Shown: piece by piece, positions 42,143 through 51,277 of the stretch
How positions within the stretch are numbered: position 1 is the stretch's first letter
Layout of the letters: each line of letters starts with the position of its first letter
Assembly (NCBI RefSeq): GCF_009832905.1
Contig: NZ_CP047135.1
Coordinates: 1,342,001 to 1,406,000 of the forward strand
Reading direction: 5' to 3'
DNA: 64,000 nt
Source: Stenotrophomonas sp. 364
GTDB lineage: Bacteria; Pseudomonadota; Gammaproteobacteria; Xanthomonadales; Xanthomonadaceae
The notes under the pieces: generated by a model
The model's input: only the letters and a program-made list of their open reading frames with translations
The model's database searches: none
What the model was told of the DNA's origin: nothing
Made by a program: the position numbers and the translations under genes

Positions 42143-42165
42143 GTAGAGCCGACCGTTGGTCGGCT
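42143..42165 (+). repeat. SMAG element
   Basis: GTAGAGCCGACCGTTGG... (23 bp) starts 61 bp after the UbiB-family stop codon; GCTCTAC follows, giving an extended partial palindrome. This is one of two SMAG sites between tandem rather than convergent genes. Confidence 0.9.
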
Positions 42166-42442
42166 GCTCTACCTGGCCGCCCTCATGACCCACCAGCTAC
42201 GTCGCCGACCTTCCTTCGCCGGCCATGAACGCCTGGTCAGTGGCTACCGGCTCAGCCAACACAGATCTGGTTCGCCCACACGCGCTTGCCGAAGGATCAC
42301 ACACCGCCCGGTAGAGGGTGGCTGCTCTCCCTTTCGGCGTCATGGACCCCTGACCGAAGGGATTGCACACCCTAAACCCCGGAAACACAGCCGAAGCCGA
42401 CAAGAATCCGCGCCGGCATGCAGGGCCGCGCGTTCGCGCGGT

Positions 42443-42466
42443 CACCGACCAACGGTCGGTGGCTAC
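42443..42466 (-). repeat. Diverged SMAG element (inverted)
   Basis: On the minus strand it reads GTAGCCACCGACCGTTGG..., with the stem CACCGACC/GGTCGGTG. The rest of the 487-bp gap between the UbiB-family gene and lexA (42083-42569) holds the other SMAG copy, a GGGATCC/GGATCCC hairpin at 42095-42111 and the lexA promoter. I see no convincing gene. Confidence 0.75.
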
Positions 42467-42532
42467 GGAGTGCTGAGGGCTTCGGTGAGGGTGGGATGGT
42501 CCTGCCGCTTCGTGCTCTTCTTCTGTGGGCAC

Positions 42533-42561
42533 TTGCGTGCCCACATCGTTAGTAGTAATAC
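42533..42561 (+). promoter_or_regulatory. lexA promoter, predicts leaderless mRNA
   Basis: TTGCGT at 42533-42538 and TAATAC at 42556-42561 are spaced exactly 17 bp. The -10 box lies inside the LexA operator. Transcription 7-9 bases downstream would begin at 42568-42570, at or next to the A of the lexA ATG, leaving no room for a ribosome-binding site. Confidence 0.65.
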
Positions 42562-42567
42562 TACTAA
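42549..42567. promoter_or_regulatory. LexA operator (SOS box)
   Basis: TTAGTAGTAATACTACTAA is a perfect 19-bp palindrome around a central A and matches the LexA site described for xanthomonads. It covers the -10 box and ends 2 bases before the lexA ATG, so LexA binding should block its own promoter. No second intact copy was found upstream of recA. Confidence 0.95.
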
Positions 42568-42569
42568 CC

Positions 42570-43220
42570 ATGGACCTAACCGATACCCAGCAGGCGATCC
42601 TGCAGTTGATCGCCGAGCGTATAGAGACCGATGGCGCACCGCCGTCGCAGACGGAAATCGCCCGCGCGTTCGGCTTCAAGGGCGTGCGCGCTGCCCAGTA
42701 CCATCTGGAAGCGCTGGAGCAGGCCGGGGCGATCCGTCGCATTCCCGGGCAGGCCCGCGGCATCCGGCTTGTGCAGGCGCCGCCGCTGCAGGACGGCCTG
42801 CCGGCCTCGCTGTCGGTGCCCGCATTGCCCGACCACGTATTGCGCCTGCCGGTGCTGGGCCGGGTGGCCGCCGGCCTCCCGATCGGCGCCGACATCGGGT
42901 CCGACGATTTCGTGGTGCTCGACCGGGTGTTCTTCTCGCCCGCGCCGGATTACCTGCTCAAGGTGCAGGGCGATTCGATGATCGACGAAGGCATCTTCGA
43001 TGGCGACCTGATCGGCGTGCACCGCACCCGCGACGCCCGCTCGGGCCAGATCGTGGTGGCCCGCATCGATGACGAAATCACGGTCAAGCTGCTCAAGATG
43101 GGCAAGGACCGCATCCGCTTGCTGCCGCGCAACCCCGATTACAAGCCGATCGAAGTGCTGCCCGACCAGGACTTCGCTATTGAAGGCCTCTATTGCGGCC
43201 TGCTGCGGCCCAACCGCTGA
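42570..43220 (+). CDS. lexA: SOS transcriptional repressor LexA
   Basis: The 216-aa protein has an N-terminal winged helix (MDLTDTQQAILQLIAER, PPSQTEIARAFGFKG), and a C-terminal S24 protease domain with cleavage site Ala101-Gly102 (GRVAAGLP), nucleophile Ser136 (QGDSMIDEG) and Lys173 (ITVKLLK). RecA filaments on single-stranded DNA trigger self-cleavage. The start is two bases past its own operator. It is followed by recA and recX in the same direction. Confidence 0.97.
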   Translation: MDLTDTQQAILQLIAERIETDGAPPSQTEIARAFGFKGVRAAQYHLEALEQAGAIRRIPGQARGIRLVQAPPLQDGLPASLSVPALPDHVLRLPVLGRVAAGLPIGADIGSDDFVVLDRVFFSPAPDYLLKVQGDSMIDEGIFDGDLIGVHRTRDARSGQIVVARIDDEITVKLLKMGKDRIRLLPRNPDYKPIEVLPDQDFAIEGLYCGLLRPNR

Positions 43221-43424
43221 CCCTTTTCCTACGCAATAACAGCACGGTCTTTTGTGGCGATTCTCTGGTTCCGCTGAGGTTGGTACGGATGTCCGATAAT
43301 TTTTTTCCGAACGCCGGGCAGAATCTCAGCCTGTGCGATACGCCAGCCTTAAAGTGAACCCATGGCCAAGAAGACTTCCAAAGACAGCACCTCCACCGAC
43401 ACGACCTCTGCAAGGACCACTCCG

Positions 43425-44465
43425 ATGGACGAAAACAAAAAGCGTGCCCTCACCGCCGCCCTGAGCCAGATCGAAAAGCAGTTCGGCAAGGGCGCCGTGA
43501 TGCGCATGGGCGACCGCGTCGTCGAAGCGGTCGAGGTCATCCCGACCGGCTCGCTGATGCTGGATATCGCACTCGGCATTGGTGGCCTGCCCAAGGGGCG
43601 CGTCGTTGAAATCTACGGTCCGGAATCCTCGGGCAAGACCACCCTGACCCTGCAGGCCATTGCCGAATGCCAGAAGAAGGGCGGCACCGCGGCCTTCATC
43701 GACGCCGAGCATGCGCTGGATCCGATCTATGCCGCCAAGCTGGGCGTGAACGTGGACGACCTGCTGCTCTCGCAGCCCGATACCGGTGAGCAGGCGCTGG
43801 AAATCGCCGACATGCTGGTGCGGTCCAGCTCGGTGGACATCGTGGTGGTCGACTCGGTTGCCGCGCTGACCCCGAAGGCCGAAATCGAAGGCGAAATGGG
43901 CGACCAGCTGCCGGGCCTGCAGGCCCGTCTGATGAGCCAGGCGCTGCGCAAGCTGACCGGCAACATCAAGCGCTCCAACACCCTCGTGGTCTTCATCAAC
44001 CAGCTGCGCATGAAGATCGGCGTGATGATGCCGGGCCAGAGCCCGGAAGTGACCACCGGCGGCAACGCACTGAAGTTCTACGCCTCGGTCCGCCTGGACA
44101 TCCGCCGTATCGGCGCGATCAAGAAGGGCGACGAGATCATCGGCAACCAGACCAAGATCAAGGTGGTCAAGAACAAGCTGGCGCCGCCGTTCAAGCAGGT
44201 GATCACTGAAATTCTGTACGGCGAAGGCATCAGCCGCGAAGGCGAACTGATCGACATGGGCGTGGAAGCCAAGCTGGTCGAGAAGGCAGGCGCCTGGTAC
44301 AGCTACGGCGAAGAGCGTATCGGTCAGGGCAAGGACAACGCCCGCGGCTATCTGCGCGACAACCCGCAGGTTGCCCAGCGTCTGGAAGCCGAACTGCGCG
44401 AGAAGTTCCAGCCGGAAGAAGCCGTGCGTGAAGGCGGCGACGACGCCGAAGACGACGCCGAGTGA
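43425..44465 (+). CDS. recA: Recombinase RecA
   Basis: From ATG 43425 the product is 346 aa: [20 protein letters not shown] start, Walker [13 protein letters not shown], Walker [13 protein letters not shown], loop 1-2 region [16 protein letters not shown], and [12 protein letters not shown], with an acidic tail [23 protein letters not shown] before this ATG is a good ribosome-binding site. An upstream ATG at 43362 would add 21 Ser/Thr-rich residues not usual for RecA. It promotes strand exchange and LexA cleavage. No perfect SOS box lies directly upstream. Confidence 0.97.
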   Translation: MDENKKRALTAALSQIEKQFGKGAVMRMGDRVVEAVEVIPTGSLMLDIALGIGGLPKGRVVEIYGPESSGKTTLTLQAIAECQKKGGTAAFIDAEHALDPIYAAKLGVNVDDLLLSQPDTGEQALEIADMLVRSSSVDIVVVDSVAALTPKAEIEGEMGDQLPGLQARLMSQALRKLTGNIKRSNTLVVFINQLRMKIGVMMPGQSPEVTTGGNALKFYASVRLDIRRIGAIKKGDEIIGNQTKIKVVKNKLAPPFKQVITEILYGEGISREGELIDMGVEAKLVEKAGAWYSYGEERIGQGKDNARGYLRDNPQVAQRLEAELREKFQPEEAVREGGDDAEDDAE

Positions 44466-44477
44466 GTTTCCTGCGGG

Positions 44478-44510
44478 GCAGGGCAGCGCCGTCAGTGACG
44501 CTCGCCCTGC
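44478..44510 (+). terminator. Hairpin between recA and recX
   Basis: GCAGGGCAGCG pairs with CGCTCGCCCTGC (one bulged C), leaving a 10-nt loop; no T tract follows. In E. coli a recA-recX intergenic terminator limits recX transcription, so this hairpin may do the same here. That role is inferred. Confidence 0.55.
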
Positions 44511-44578
44511 ACCGCGGTTTCCGTATTCCCCGACGGGGGAGCGCCAGGGACGGCGCATTTGATTGAGTAAATGTGGCC

Positions 44579-45070
44579 ATGCAGGATTCCGACAGCCCGG
44601 CACCCCGCCGTAAACGCCGTGTCAGTGAACAGACCCCGGTCCAACGGGCGCTGGGCCTGCTGGTGCGCCGGGAGCACTCACGCAAGGAATTGACCCGCAA
44701 GCTGCAGGCCCGGGGCATAGAGACCGAGGCCGCCGTGGCAGCGGTCGACACGCTCAGCGAGGCCGGCTGGCAGGACGACACCCGGTTCGCCGAGAACCTG
44801 GTCCGGATCCGGGCCAACACCGGGTACGGTCCGATCCATATCCGGGCCGAACTGGGCACCCATGGGCTGGACAGCGAGCAGATCGCCCTGGCCATGGACA
44901 CCTTCGAGGGCGATTGGGCTGAAAATGCCCGGGATCTGGTCTGCCGCCGTTTTGGCGAGGCCGGCCCCCAGGAGCTGCCGCAACGCCGTAAAGCGGCTGA
45001 TCTGCTGGCCCGGCGCGGGTTCGACGGCGATACCATTCGGCGCGCCACCCGCTACGACCCTGACGACTGA
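44579..45070 (+). CDS. recX: RecA regulator RecX
   Basis: The 163-aa protein has three tandem three-helix repeats typical of Rec[40 protein letters not shown], and a last repeat [20 protein letters not shown]. RecX binds RecA filaments and inhibits them. ATG 44579 was chosen over a GTG two codons upstream. alaS follows after about 105 bp. Confidence 0.94.
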   Translation: MQDSDSPAPRRKRRVSEQTPVQRALGLLVRREHSRKELTRKLQARGIETEAAVAAVDTLSEAGWQDDTRFAENLVRIRANTGYGPIHIRAELGTHGLDSEQIALAMDTFEGDWAENARDLVCRRFGEAGPQELPQRRKAADLLARRGFDGDTIRRATRYDPDD

Positions 45071-45175
45071 GCGGCCCGGGCCTGATACCCTTTATGGTTT
45101 CGGCGGTCCAGCAGCGACACCCGGCCATTGGGGCTGAGTGCCATGGACCGGCCGGCCCGCATAAAGCCAGCCCCC

Positions 45176-47824
45176 ATGAACGCATCCGTCACATTCACTA
45201 CCTCCCAGATCCGCAGCGATTTCCTTGAGTTCTTCAAGGGAAAGGGCCACACCATCGTGCCGTCGGCGCCCCTGGTGCCGGGCAATGATCCGACCCTGCT
45301 GTTCACCAACTCCGGCATGGTGCAGTTCAAGGACGTGTTCCTTGGCGCGGAGAAGCGCAGCTATGTGCGCGCCGCGGACGTCCAGCGTTGCCTGCGCGCC
45401 GGCGGCAAGCACAACGACCTGGATCAGGTCGGCTACACCGCGCGCCACCACACCTTCTTCGAAATGCTGGGCAACTGGTCCTTCGGCGACTACTTCAAGA
45501 AGGACGCCATTGCCTGGGCCTGGGAGCTGCTGACCCAGGTCTGGAAGCTGCCGGCCGACCGCCTGCTGGTCACGGTCTACCAGACCGATGACGAGGCCTA
45601 CGCGCTGTGGCGCGACATGATCGGCATCCCGGAAGCGCGCATCGTGCGCATCGGCGACAACAAGGGTGCACCGTTCGCCTCGGACAACTTCTGGCAGATG
45701 GCTGAAACCGGCCCGTGCGGCCCGTGCACCGAGATCTTCTATGACCACGGCGACCACATCGCCGGCGGCCCCCCGGGCTCGCCGGACGAAGACGGCGACC
45801 GCTTCATCGAGATCTGGAATCTGGTGTTCATGCAGTTCGATCGCCAGCCCGACGGCACCCTGGTGCCGCTGCCGGCGCCGTGCGTGGACACCGGCATGGG
45901 CCTGGAGCGCCTCGCCGCGATCCTGCAGCACGTGCACACCAACTATGAAATCGACCTGTTCCAGGCGCTGATCCGCAAGGCCAGCGAACTTACCGGCATG
46001 GCCGACCTGGAGAACAAGTCGCTGCGTGTCATCGCCGACCATATCCGGGCCTGTTCGTTCCTGATCGTCGATGGCGTGCTGCCGTCCAATGAAGGTCGTG
46101 GCTACGTGCTGCGCCGGATCATCCGCCGCGCGCTGCGCCATGGCTGGATGCTGGGCGTGCGCCAGCCGTTCTTCAGCAAGCTGGTGCCGACCCTGGTCGA
46201 GCAGATGGGCGTGGCCTATCCGGAACTGCCGGCCCAGGCCGACACCGTGGTGCGCGCACTGCAGGCCGAGGAAGAGCGTTTCGCTGAAACTCTCGATTCG
46301 GGCATGAAGATCTTCGACGACGTGGCGGCCAAGGTCAGCGACGGCGTGATCCCGGGCGTCGATGCCTTCCGCCTGTACGACACCTATGGCTTCCCGGTCG
46401 ACCTGACCGCCGACATCGCCCGCGAGCGCGACATGACGGTGGACATGGACGGCTTCAACGCCGCGATGGAAAACCAGCGCGAAACCGCGCGCGCGGCAGG
46501 CAAGTTCGGTGGCGGCGTGACGCTGTCCGCAGACCTGGTGGCCACGCTCAAGCCGACCGTGTTCCTGGGCTACGACCGCCTGCAGGCCGACGGCCTGACG
46601 GTGCTGGCCGTGCTCAAGGACGGTCGCCCGGTCGAGGCGGCGCAGGCCGGTGACGAGGTGATCGTGATCACCGACCAGACCCCGTTCTATGCCGAATCCG
46701 GCGGCCAGGTCGGCGACACCGGTGAACTTGCCGGTGCGGGCGGGCAGGTACAGGTCAGCGACACCCAGAAGTTCGCGGGCCAGTTCCATGGTCACGTCGG
46801 CACGATCACCCAGGGCAGCCTGAAGGTGGGCGATGTGCTGCGTGGCCAGGTCGATGGCGAGCGCCGCGGCGCCACCATCCTCAACCACTCCGCCACCCAC
46901 CTGCTGCACGCCGCCCTGCGCGAAGTGCTGGGCACCCACGTGCAGCAGAAGGGCTCGCTGGTGGCGCCGGACCGTCTGCGCTTCGACTTCGCGCACTTCG
47001 CGCCGATCAGCGCCGAGGACCTGGCGGTCGTCGAGCGCAAGGTCAATGCGCAGGTGCGGGCCAACAACGCCGTCGAAGTACACAACATGGCCATGCAGGA
47101 AGCGCTGGACTTCGGCGCGATGGCGCTGTTTGGCGAGAAGTATGGCGAGAACGTGCGCGTGCTGAAGATGGGCGACTACTCCACCGAACTGTGCGGTGGC
47201 ACCCATGTGGGCCGCACCGGTGACATCGGCCTGTTCAAGATCACCTCCGAAGGGGGTGTGTCCTCGGGCGTGCGCCGCATTGAAGCGGTGACCGGGCAGG
47301 GCGCGCTGGATTACGTGGCCCACGAAGAGGCCGTGCTGGGCGAAGCGGCGACGCTGCTCGGCGGCAATGCCGGCGACGTGGTGGAGAAGATCCGCCAGCT
47401 TGGCGAGCGCCAGAAGAAGCTGGAACGCGAACTGGACGCATTGAAGGCCAAGCAGGCCGCAGGCGCCACCGCCGACCTCGGCGCGTCGGCGGTCGAGGTC
47501 AGCGGCATCAAGATCCTGGCTGCGCGCCTGGAGGGCTTCGATGCCAAGGCGCTTCGTGACGCAATCGACCGCCTCAAGCAGCAACTGGGCAACGCGGTGA
47601 TCGTGCTGGCCGGTACCCAGGACGGCAAGGCAGTCCTGGTCGCGGGCGTGAACGGCAGTGCAATGGGCAAGGTCAAGGCCGGGGAACTGTTGTCCCATAT
47701 CGCCAGTCAGATCGGGGGCAAGGGCGGCGGCCGCCCGGATCTCGCCCAGGGTGGTGGCGAGGACGGGCCCGCCCTTGCTTCTGCACTCGCCGCCGTTGTC
47801 GACTGGGTTACCCCCCGTATCTGA
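45176..47824 (+). CDS. alaS: Alanyl-tRNA synthetase
   Basis: The 882-aa protein has the class II catalytic core ([48 protein letters not shown]), a tRNA-recognition domain, the editing domain with zinc site [16 protein letters not shown] and [13 protein letters not shown], and a C-terminal DHHA1-like domain with [19 protein letters not shown]; the exact reading is [13 protein letters not shown]. It charges tRNA-Ala and clears Ser/Gly mischarging. ATG 45176 begins the conserved core. Confidence 0.98.
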   Translation: MNASVTFTTSQIRSDFLEFFKGKGHTIVPSAPLVPGNDPTLLFTNSGMVQFKDVFLGAEKRSYVRAADVQRCLRAGGKHNDLDQVGYTARHHTFFEMLGNWSFGDYFKKDAIAWAWELLTQVWKLPADRLLVTVYQTDDEAYALWRDMIGIPEARIVRIGDNKGAPFASDNFWQMAETGPCGPCTEIFYDHGDHIAGGPPGSPDEDGDRFIEIWNLVFMQFDRQPDGTLVPLPAPCVDTGMGLERLAAILQHVHTNYEIDLFQALIRKASELTGMADLENKSLRVIADHIRACSFLIVDGVLPSNEGRGYVLRRIIRRALRHGWMLGVRQPFFSKLVPTLVEQMGVAYPELPAQADTVVRALQAEEERFAETLDSGMKIFDDVAAKVSDGVIPGVDAFRLYDTYGFPVDLTADIARERDMTVDMDGFNAAMENQRETARAAGKFGGGVTLSADLVATLKPTVFLGYDRLQADGLTVLAVLKDGRPVEAAQAGDEVIVITDQTPFYAESGGQVGDTGELAGAGGQVQVSDTQKFAGQFHGHVGTITQGSLKVGDVLRGQVDGERRGATILNHSATHLLHAALREVLGTHVQQKGSLVAPDRLRFDFAHFAPISAEDLAVVERKVNAQVRANNAVEVHNMAMQEALDFGAMALFGEKYGENVRVLKMGDYSTELCGGTHVGRTGDIGLFKITSEGGVSSGVRRIEAVTGQGALDYVAHEEAVLGEAATLLGGNAGDVVEKIRQLGERQKKLERELDALKAKQAAGATADLGASAVEVSGIKILAARLEGFDAKALRDAIDRLKQQLGNAVIVLAGTQDGKAVLVAGVNGSAMGKVKAGELLSHIASQIGGKGGGRPDLAQGGGEDGPALASALAAVVDWVTPRI

Positions 47825-47845
47825 ACACCTGAAGCCTCCTGCTCC

Positions 47846-47875
47846 TTGAAGGGGCGGGAGGCCTGACGGTACTAT
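47846..47875 (+). promoter_or_regulatory. Possible promoter for csrA
   Basis: TTGAAG at 47846-47851 and TACTAT at 47870-47875 are 18 bp apart, giving a leader of about 85 nt before csrA. A GC hairpin (GCCTCC...GGAGGC, 47834-47862) overlaps the -35. csrA genes in relatives often have several promoters, so this may be one of them. Confidence 0.5.
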
Positions 47876-47965
47876 GGCTAATCCTTTCCCTTTGTCGTGT
47901 GGCGTTCCTTGGCTGGGCGCCGAGCCGGTGGGGAAGATCCACCGGTTCCCTGGAGACTTGCAAAA

Positions 47966-48169
47966 ATGTTGATCCTGACTCGCCGCGTAGGCGAAACCTT
48001 GATGATCGGTGATTCGGTCAGCGTGACCGTGCTCGGTGTCAAGGGCAACCAGGTGCGTATCGGTATCACTGCTCCAAAGGATGTGGCCGTGCACCGCGAA
48101 GAGATTTACCAGCGGATCCAGCGCGGCGATGAGCCCAATGCATCCGGAAGTGAAAATTCTTCGGATTAA
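47966..48169 (+). CDS. csrA: Carbon storage regulator CsrA (RsmA)
   Basis: The 67-aa protein is a standard Csr[40 protein letters not shown] with the RNA-binding Arg, and [12 protein letters not shown]. It binds GGA motifs in mRNA leaders to block or stabilise translation. The leader carries GGAGACTTGCAAAA as ribosome-binding site, itself a possible CsrA target. alaS-csrA-tRNA-Ser order is common in gammaproteobacteria. Confidence 0.97.
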   Translation: MLILTRRVGETLMIGDSVSVTVLGVKGNQVRIGITAPKDVAVHREEIYQRIQRGDEPNASGSENSSD

Positions 48170-48172
48170 GGC

Positions 48173-48202
48173 TTTACCTTCGGGCGCGGAAAACGTTATT
48201 AT
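48173..48202 (+). promoter_or_regulatory. tRNA-Ser promoter with GC-rich discriminator
   Basis: TTTACC at 48173-48178 and TATTAT at 48197-48202 are 18 bp apart. Directly after the -10 comes TCGCGCCCCCGC, a GC-rich discriminator like those of stable-RNA promoters shut off by ppGpp/DksA. It overlaps the csrA stop region, so the tRNA is transcribed on its own. Confidence 0.6.
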
Positions 48203-48250
48203 TCGCGCCCCCGCTGAGATGATTCAACGCAGCGGCGGAACCAGAACACT

Positions 48251-48343
48251 GGAGCGGTGCCCGAGTGGCTGAAGGGGCTCCCCTGCTAAGGGAGTATAGG
48301 GCTTAAAACTCTATCGAGGGTTCGAATCCCTCCCGCTCCGCCA
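48251..48343 (+). tRNA. tRNA-Ser (anticodon GCU)
   Basis: Acceptor stem GGAGCGG/CCGCTCC (48251-48257, 48333-48339) with encoded CCA at 48341-48343. The anticodon arm CCCCTGCTAAGGG shows anticodon GCT. A long variable arm and T arm GGTTCGAATCC confirm a class II serine tRNA reading AGU/AGC. Confidence 0.97.
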
Positions 48344-48350
48344 GTTGTAG

Positions 48351-48386
48351 AAAAGCCCCTGAGCGCACGCTCAGGGGCTTTTTTTT
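48351..48386 (+). terminator. Intrinsic terminator after tRNA-Ser
   Basis: AAAAGCCCCTGAGCG-CA-CGCTCAGGGGCTTTTTTTT: an 11-bp stem beginning 8 bp after the tRNA, followed by eight T residues. Confidence 0.97.
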
Positions 48387-48594
48387 GCCTTCCAATCCGT
48401 CCCGCTGCTGTCCCGCCTCATGCGCAGCAAGCAGGGCGGTGAGGGCCGGGGAGCGCATCACGGGTCCTCGTCGTATTCGCTGGGCAAATGGAGCCGATCA
48501 CGATTCTTCATTGGTGCCTGTCCGCCGGCTCGGCTACGGTCGTTGTCCAATGCGTCCTGCGGGACGCGGCCGTATCAGGAGCAGGAAAATTCCG

Positions 48595-49269
48595 ATGGGA
48601 CCGATGGCGCTGCGATGCTGGATGGTCATGAGCATGTTCACGGGCGTGGTCCCGCCGATCAGTGCCGCCTCGCTGGATGAGCGGCTGCATCGCGCCGCGG
48701 AAAAGGGGGATGCCGCGACGGTGCGTACGCTGCTGGGCCAAGGGGCTTCGGTGGATGCACGCAACGCGGCAAAGGCCACGCCGTTGCTGGTCGCCACCCA
48801 CCACAACCACGTGGAGGCTGCGCGAGCCCTGATCCAGGCCGGTGCCGACGTGAACGCCAAGGATGCCATCCAGGACAGCCCGTACCTGTACGCCGGCGCC
48901 CGCGGGCATCTGGACATCCTGCGCGCAACGCTGGCCGCGGGTGCGGACCTGGAAAGTACCAACCGTTACGGTGGCACCGCGCTCATTCCCGCCGCGGAGC
49001 GTGGTCATGTGGAGGCGGTGGCGACGCTGATCGCGGCGGGCGTCGACGTCGATCACGTCAACAACCTGCAGTGGACGGCGTTGTTGGAGGCGATCACCCT
49101 GAGCGATGGCGGGCCTCGACATGTGCAGATCGTCCGCCAGCTCATTGCGGCCAAGGCCGACGTGAACCTGCCCGATGGCGAGGGCACGACTCCGCTGCAG
49201 CATGCGCGCCAGCGCGGCTACCGCCAGATCGAGGCGCTGCTTCTTGCCGCAGGCGCGCGTCCGCGCTGA
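48595..49269 (+). CDS. Exported ankyrin-repeat protein
   Basis: The 224-aa product has a signal-like N-terminus (MALRCWMVMSMFTGVVPPIS) and then five or six ankyrin repeats: LHRAAEKGDAATVRTLLGQG, TPLLVATHHNHVEAARALIQ, SPYLYAGARGHLDILRATLA, TALIPAAERGHVEAVATLIA, TALLEAITLSDGG, TPLQHARQRGYRQIEALLLA. Such repeats bind proteins; a periplasmic AnkB-like role is possible. ATG 48595 follows CAGGAGCAGG and begins the signal peptide; the frame is open further back but unlike protein. Confidence 0.88.
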   Translation: MGPMALRCWMVMSMFTGVVPPISAASLDERLHRAAEKGDAATVRTLLGQGASVDARNAAKATPLLVATHHNHVEAARALIQAGADVNAKDAIQDSPYLYAGARGHLDILRATLAAGADLESTNRYGGTALIPAAERGHVEAVATLIAAGVDVDHVNNLQWTALLEAITLSDGGPRHVQIVRQLIAAKADVNLPDGEGTTPLQHARQRGYRQIEALLLAAGARPR

Positions 49270-49297
49270 GGTGCCGGAGGTACTGGGCATCGGTCGC

Positions 49298-49324
49298 CGG
49301 CTGGCGGCGAACGCCGGCCAGCCG
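49298..49324. terminator. GC hairpin after the ankyrin gene
   Basis: CGGCTGGC-GGC-GAAC-GCC-G-GCCAGCCG gives an 11-bp stem with one bulge, without a T tract. It lies 28 bp after the stop codon; it may end the transcript with help or be a REP-like element. Confidence 0.45.
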
Positions 49325-49417
49325 CGGCGTGCAGGATGAACGCAGGGGCGCTGCGCTGACCCGTTTTTCACGGGTGGGCCTCTATGGTCTTCACCCGCCC
49401 CGCCGATTGCCTCCCCT

Positions 49418-50419
49418 GTGCTGCACGAACACGACACTGCCAAGTGGCGCATCTACGAGGCCCTCCTGCAGGCCACGCCCGACCTGTCGTATGTCTTCGA
49501 CCTGCAGCACCGTTTCATCTATGCCAACAAGGCATTGCTGGACATGTGGGGCATGCGATGGGAGGAAGCGGCCGGCAAGACCTGCCTGGAGCTGGGCTAT
49601 GCGCCCTGGCATGCGGCCATGCATGACGACGAGATCGAGCAGGTGATCGCCACCCGGCGGCCGGTGCGTGGCGAGGTGCCGTTCCCGCACACCACCGAAG
49701 GCACCCGGGTCTACGACTACATCTTTACCCCGGTGTTCGGGCCGGACGGCCAGGTCGAAGCCATTGCCGGGAGCACCCGCGACATCACCGACCGCACCCG
49801 TCATGCGGAGCACCTGCAGTTGCTGGTCAACGAATTGAACCACCGGGTCAAGAACACGCTGGCCACGGTACAGTCGATCGCGCGGCAGACCTTCGCCAAT
49901 GCCGATGGCATGGACGACGCCTGCGGCAAGATCGAAGAGCGCCTGCTGGCGCTGGCCAGCGCGCACGACATGCTGACCCGTGAGAACTGGCACAGTGCCG
50001 ACGTCGCCGAGTTGGCCCGCGGACTTGCCGCCCAGGGCCGGTTCGATGCACGTCAGTTCGACGTGCAGGGCGAACCGTGCCGCATCGACCCGCGCCGTGC
50101 GATGGCCCTGGCCATGGCGCTGCACGAGTTGTGTACCAACGCGGCGCGGCATGGCGCGTTGTCCACGCCACACGGGGCGGTGCATATTGCGTGGCAGCGT
50201 CACCACAGCGGCGAGGGTGAGGTGCTGGAGCTGGTGTGGCGAGAGCGGGGCGGCCCGCAGGTACAGCCGCCGGCCCAGCGCGGCTTTGGTTCGCGGTTGC
50301 TCGAACGCGGGCTCCAACATGACATGGGGGGAGCCGTGGACCTGGCCTTTGACCCCGAGGGTGTCACGTTCCGCGTTACGATCCCCTTGCCTGATGATGC
50401 ACACGAGGTTTACCCATGA
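49418..50419 (+). CDS. PAS-domain HWE-family sensor histidine kinase
   Basis: The 333-aa protein has an N-terminal PAS domain (TPDLSYVFDLQHRFIYANKA, residues 20-125), then an HWE kinase: phosphoacceptor His142 in LVNELNHRVKNTLATVQSIA, N-box ALHELCTNAARHGALS with His236 and Asn241, and WRERGGP (Trp274, Glu276). There are no membrane segments, so it is a soluble sensor of an unknown cue. Start is GTG at 49418. Its stop overlaps the receiver gene (ATGA), so the two act as a pair. Confidence 0.93.
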   Translation: MLHEHDTAKWRIYEALLQATPDLSYVFDLQHRFIYANKALLDMWGMRWEEAAGKTCLELGYAPWHAAMHDDEIEQVIATRRPVRGEVPFPHTTEGTRVYDYIFTPVFGPDGQVEAIAGSTRDITDRTRHAEHLQLLVNELNHRVKNTLATVQSIARQTFANADGMDDACGKIEERLLALASAHDMLTRENWHSADVAELARGLAAQGRFDARQFDVQGEPCRIDPRRAMALAMALHELCTNAARHGALSTPHGAVHIAWQRHHSGEGEVLELVWRERGGPQVQPPAQRGFGSRLLERGLQHDMGGAVDLAFDPEGVTFRVTIPLPDDAHEVYP

Positions 50420-50802
50420 AGGCGCGTGTCTTGTTGGTCGAAGACGAATCGCTGGTGGCGATGATGGTCGAAGACTCCCTGATCGAACTCGGGTATGAGG
50501 TAGCGGCGGTGGTCGCCAGCGTCGATGCTGCGCTGGCCGCCCTGCAGCGGGGCGGCATCGATTGCGCCATGTTGGACGTGAACCTCGGCGGTACCCCGTC
50601 GTTCCCGATCGCCGAAGCGCTGGAGGCGCGCGGCATCCCCTACATGTTCGTCACCGGCTATGACGGCACCGCGATCCCGCCGAACCTGCGGGCACGGCAT
50701 GGGTTGCAGAAACCGTTCCGGATGCGCGAACTGCAGCAGGCCCTGGCCGGGCTGCAGGATGCGCCGGCCGCGCCGGCCGCGCCGGGTGGCCTGATCGCCT
50801 GA
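50416..50802 (+). CDS. Single-domain response regulator
   Basis: The 128-aa protein is one receiver domain: acidic pocket LLVEDESLV, phospho-acceptor Asp54 (AMLDVNLGG), Thr80 (MFVTGYDG) and Lys99 (GLQKPFRMREL), followed by a short Ala/Pro tail. There is no output domain, so it probably passes phosphate on or binds a partner, as is common for receivers beside HWE kinases. Coupled by a 4-base overlap to the kinase gene. Confidence 0.94.
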   Translation: MKARVLLVEDESLVAMMVEDSLIELGYEVAAVVASVDAALAALQRGGIDCAMLDVNLGGTPSFPIAEALEARGIPYMFVTGYDGTAIPPNLRARHGLQKPFRMRELQQALAGLQDAPAAPAAPGGLIA

Positions 50803-50833
50803 CGCGGGGCGCGCCATGCGCGCCGCCCGGTGA

Positions 50834-51205
50834 TTACGCGGCGCGTGCCTGCGCCAGCGCCAGCCGCACTACGCCTTCAAAGCGCTCCAGTTCGGCGCTG
50901 TCGGTGCTGGCGCGCTGGTACTGCGCCGCATCGTCCAGCACATCCAGGACCACGGCGGTACCGCTGCCGTCGTCGGCCATGACGATCAGGCTTTCGTAGA
51001 TGCAGCCGCTGGTCACCGCGCGCCAGCACCGCAACGTGCTGCCGTCCAGCCACACCGCCCAGCGGTCGTCGCTTGCGCGGGGCCACAGGCCGTCGCGCAG
51101 CTGCGCCAGTTCTTCGGCGGAAAAGCCATGGCCGCACCGGATCGGCCAGCGGGTGCCGGTCAAGGGCGGAAGGCCGCCGCGCTGGGCGGGAGAAAAATCG
51201 ATCAT
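50834..51205 (-). CDS. Unrecognised 123-aa protein
   Basis: The frame encodes MIDFSPAQRGGLPPLTGTRW at its start, then RWAVWLDGSTLRCWRAVTSG and ESLIVMADDGSGTAVVLDVL, a mixed alpha/beta pattern without signal or membrane segments. ATG 51205 was chosen over an upstream start because AACAACGGCCG-type sequence before it is not coding-like. No family is recognised. It is convergent with the receiver gene; an inverted repeat and a TTAG...CTAA site lie upstream. Confidence 0.65.
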   Translation of the reverse strand: MIDFSPAQRGGLPPLTGTRWPIRCGHGFSAEELAQLRDGLWPRASDDRWAVWLDGSTLRCWRAVTSGCIYESLIVMADDGSGTAVVLDVLDDAAQYQRASTDSAELERFEGVVRLALAQARAA

Positions 51206-51277
51206 GTGCGTGCCTCGTCGGCCGTTGTGAGTGCATGCGCAGCGGAGACGCATGCCGGCACACAGTCTACCGGTGAG

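Noticed and set aside
42185..43072. Open frame in the UbiB-lexA gap running into lexA
   Set aside because: Product is Arg-rich without motifs, and its second half is out of frame with lexA, which is certain.
43221..43361. LexA operator upstream of recA
   Set aside because: No TTAG-N11-CTAA palindrome is present; only AT-rich stretches were found.
45092..48094. 1000-codon minus-strand frame opposite alaS
   Set aside because: Antisense shadow of alaS and csrA, no recognisable domain.
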